From Bacillota bacterium (GTDB taxonomy: Bacteria; Bacillota_I; Bacilli_A; RFN20; CAG-826), in NCBI GenBank assembly GCA_030831415.1, contig JAURLC010000057.1, positions 1 through 5,311 of the forward strand: DNA of 5,311 nucleotides, read 5' to 3'. The first letter of the stretch is position 1, and each line of letters opens with the position of its first letter. Shown piece after piece: positions 5,104 to 5,311 of the stretch. The notes below the pieces were generated by a model, which saw only the letters and a program-made list of their open reading frames with translations, made no database searches and was not told where the DNA came from. The position numbers and the translations under genes were made by a program.

Positions 5104-5311
5104 TGATGATTGCGAAAAGTCGTTCAGTTAAAGCGTTTTGTTCAAAACCAAAGTGTGCCATTGCTTGAGGACCAGGGGCGGAGACTCCAAAGGTATCAAT
5201 TCCTATGGTTGTTTCAGCAACAACCGACCAACCAAACGTAGACAACGCTTCAAGTGAGATAACTTTTTGACGAGGATTTTGCAAAATAGAGGTTTGTGTG
5301 TTTTTCGGTAA
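5087..5311 (-). CDS. tkt: Transketolase, C-terminal end only
   Basis: The last 74 residues of a transketolase. The reading frame is open to the window edge, so the first part of the gene lies outside. Transketolase moves two-carbon units between sugar phosphates in the non-oxidative pentose phosphate pathway using thiamine diphosphate. The visible part is the C-terminal domain: KVISLEALSTFGW (residues 16-28 from the edge, family VSVEAGxTxGW) and IGIDTFGVSAPGPQAMAHFGF (36-56, family IGIDxFGxSAPGxxxxxxFGF). The Gly normally following EA is Leu here, and the loop after GW is short. The TTG at 5282-5284 could be mistaken for a start, but homology continues upstream with LPKN, so it is an internal Leu codon. 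The stop is TAG, 18 bases before the Asp23-family ATG. Confidence 0.92.
   Translation of the reverse strand, partial: LPKNTQTSILQNPRQKVISLEALSTFGWSVVAETTIGIDTFGVSAPGPQAMAHFGFEQNALTERLFAIITANNR

Noticed and set aside
5087..5284. A separate 65-residue small protein starting at TTG 5282-5284
   Set aside because: It is the C-terminus of transketolase; the frame and the homology continue to the window edge.
1..5311. A novel defence system, mobile element or CRISPR array
   Set aside because: Every gene is a recognised housekeeping family, and no spacer-like repeats, transposase or phage genes were seen.

Overview
This window is core chromosome from a low-G+C bacterium. A hand count of bases 1-600 gives about 40% G+C. 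The gene order (Asp23-family gene, nusB, xseA, xseB, then xerD, deoB) resembles Bacillota; Bacilli or Erysipelotrichia-like lineages are plausible, but the class cannot be fixed from this sequence. TGA ends nusB and the visible Trp codons I checked are TGG, so the mycoplasma genetic code is not in use. I see no IS, CRISPR, tRNA, rRNA or phage gene.

Layout. Bases 1-607 are on the plus strand: the 3' end of yqeK (Ap4A hydrolase family), overlapping rsfS (ribosomal silencing factor). Bases 608-751 are a convergent intergenic gap. It holds a 28-bp sequence with the architecture of a chromosome-dimer resolution site (dif, 610-637) and a hairpin terminator (699-725). Bases 752-5311 are seven minus-strand genes, probably read as one operon in the order tkt (3' end only), yqhY/Asp23 family, nusB, xseA, xseB, xerD, deoB. 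Spacings run from a 4-base overlap to 54 bases. The deoB transcript ends at the 699-725 hairpin.

How the parts relate. XseA and XseB form exonuclease VII. XerD is a tyrosine recombinase whose family, with XerC, recombines dif sites, and a dif-like site lies about 1.3 kb beyond the end of its gene. NusB (rRNA antitermination) and RsfS (ribosome silencing) concern ribosome production and control. Tkt and DeoB both handle pentose phosphates. Genes on both sides point toward dif, as expected where two replication forks meet, so the window probably lies at the replication terminus.

The most notable points are the dif site itself and its closeness to xerD; an XseA with Asn at a position where Asp is catalytic in E. 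coli; and an extended -10 promoter placed so that the Asp23-family gene would have a leaderless mRNA.
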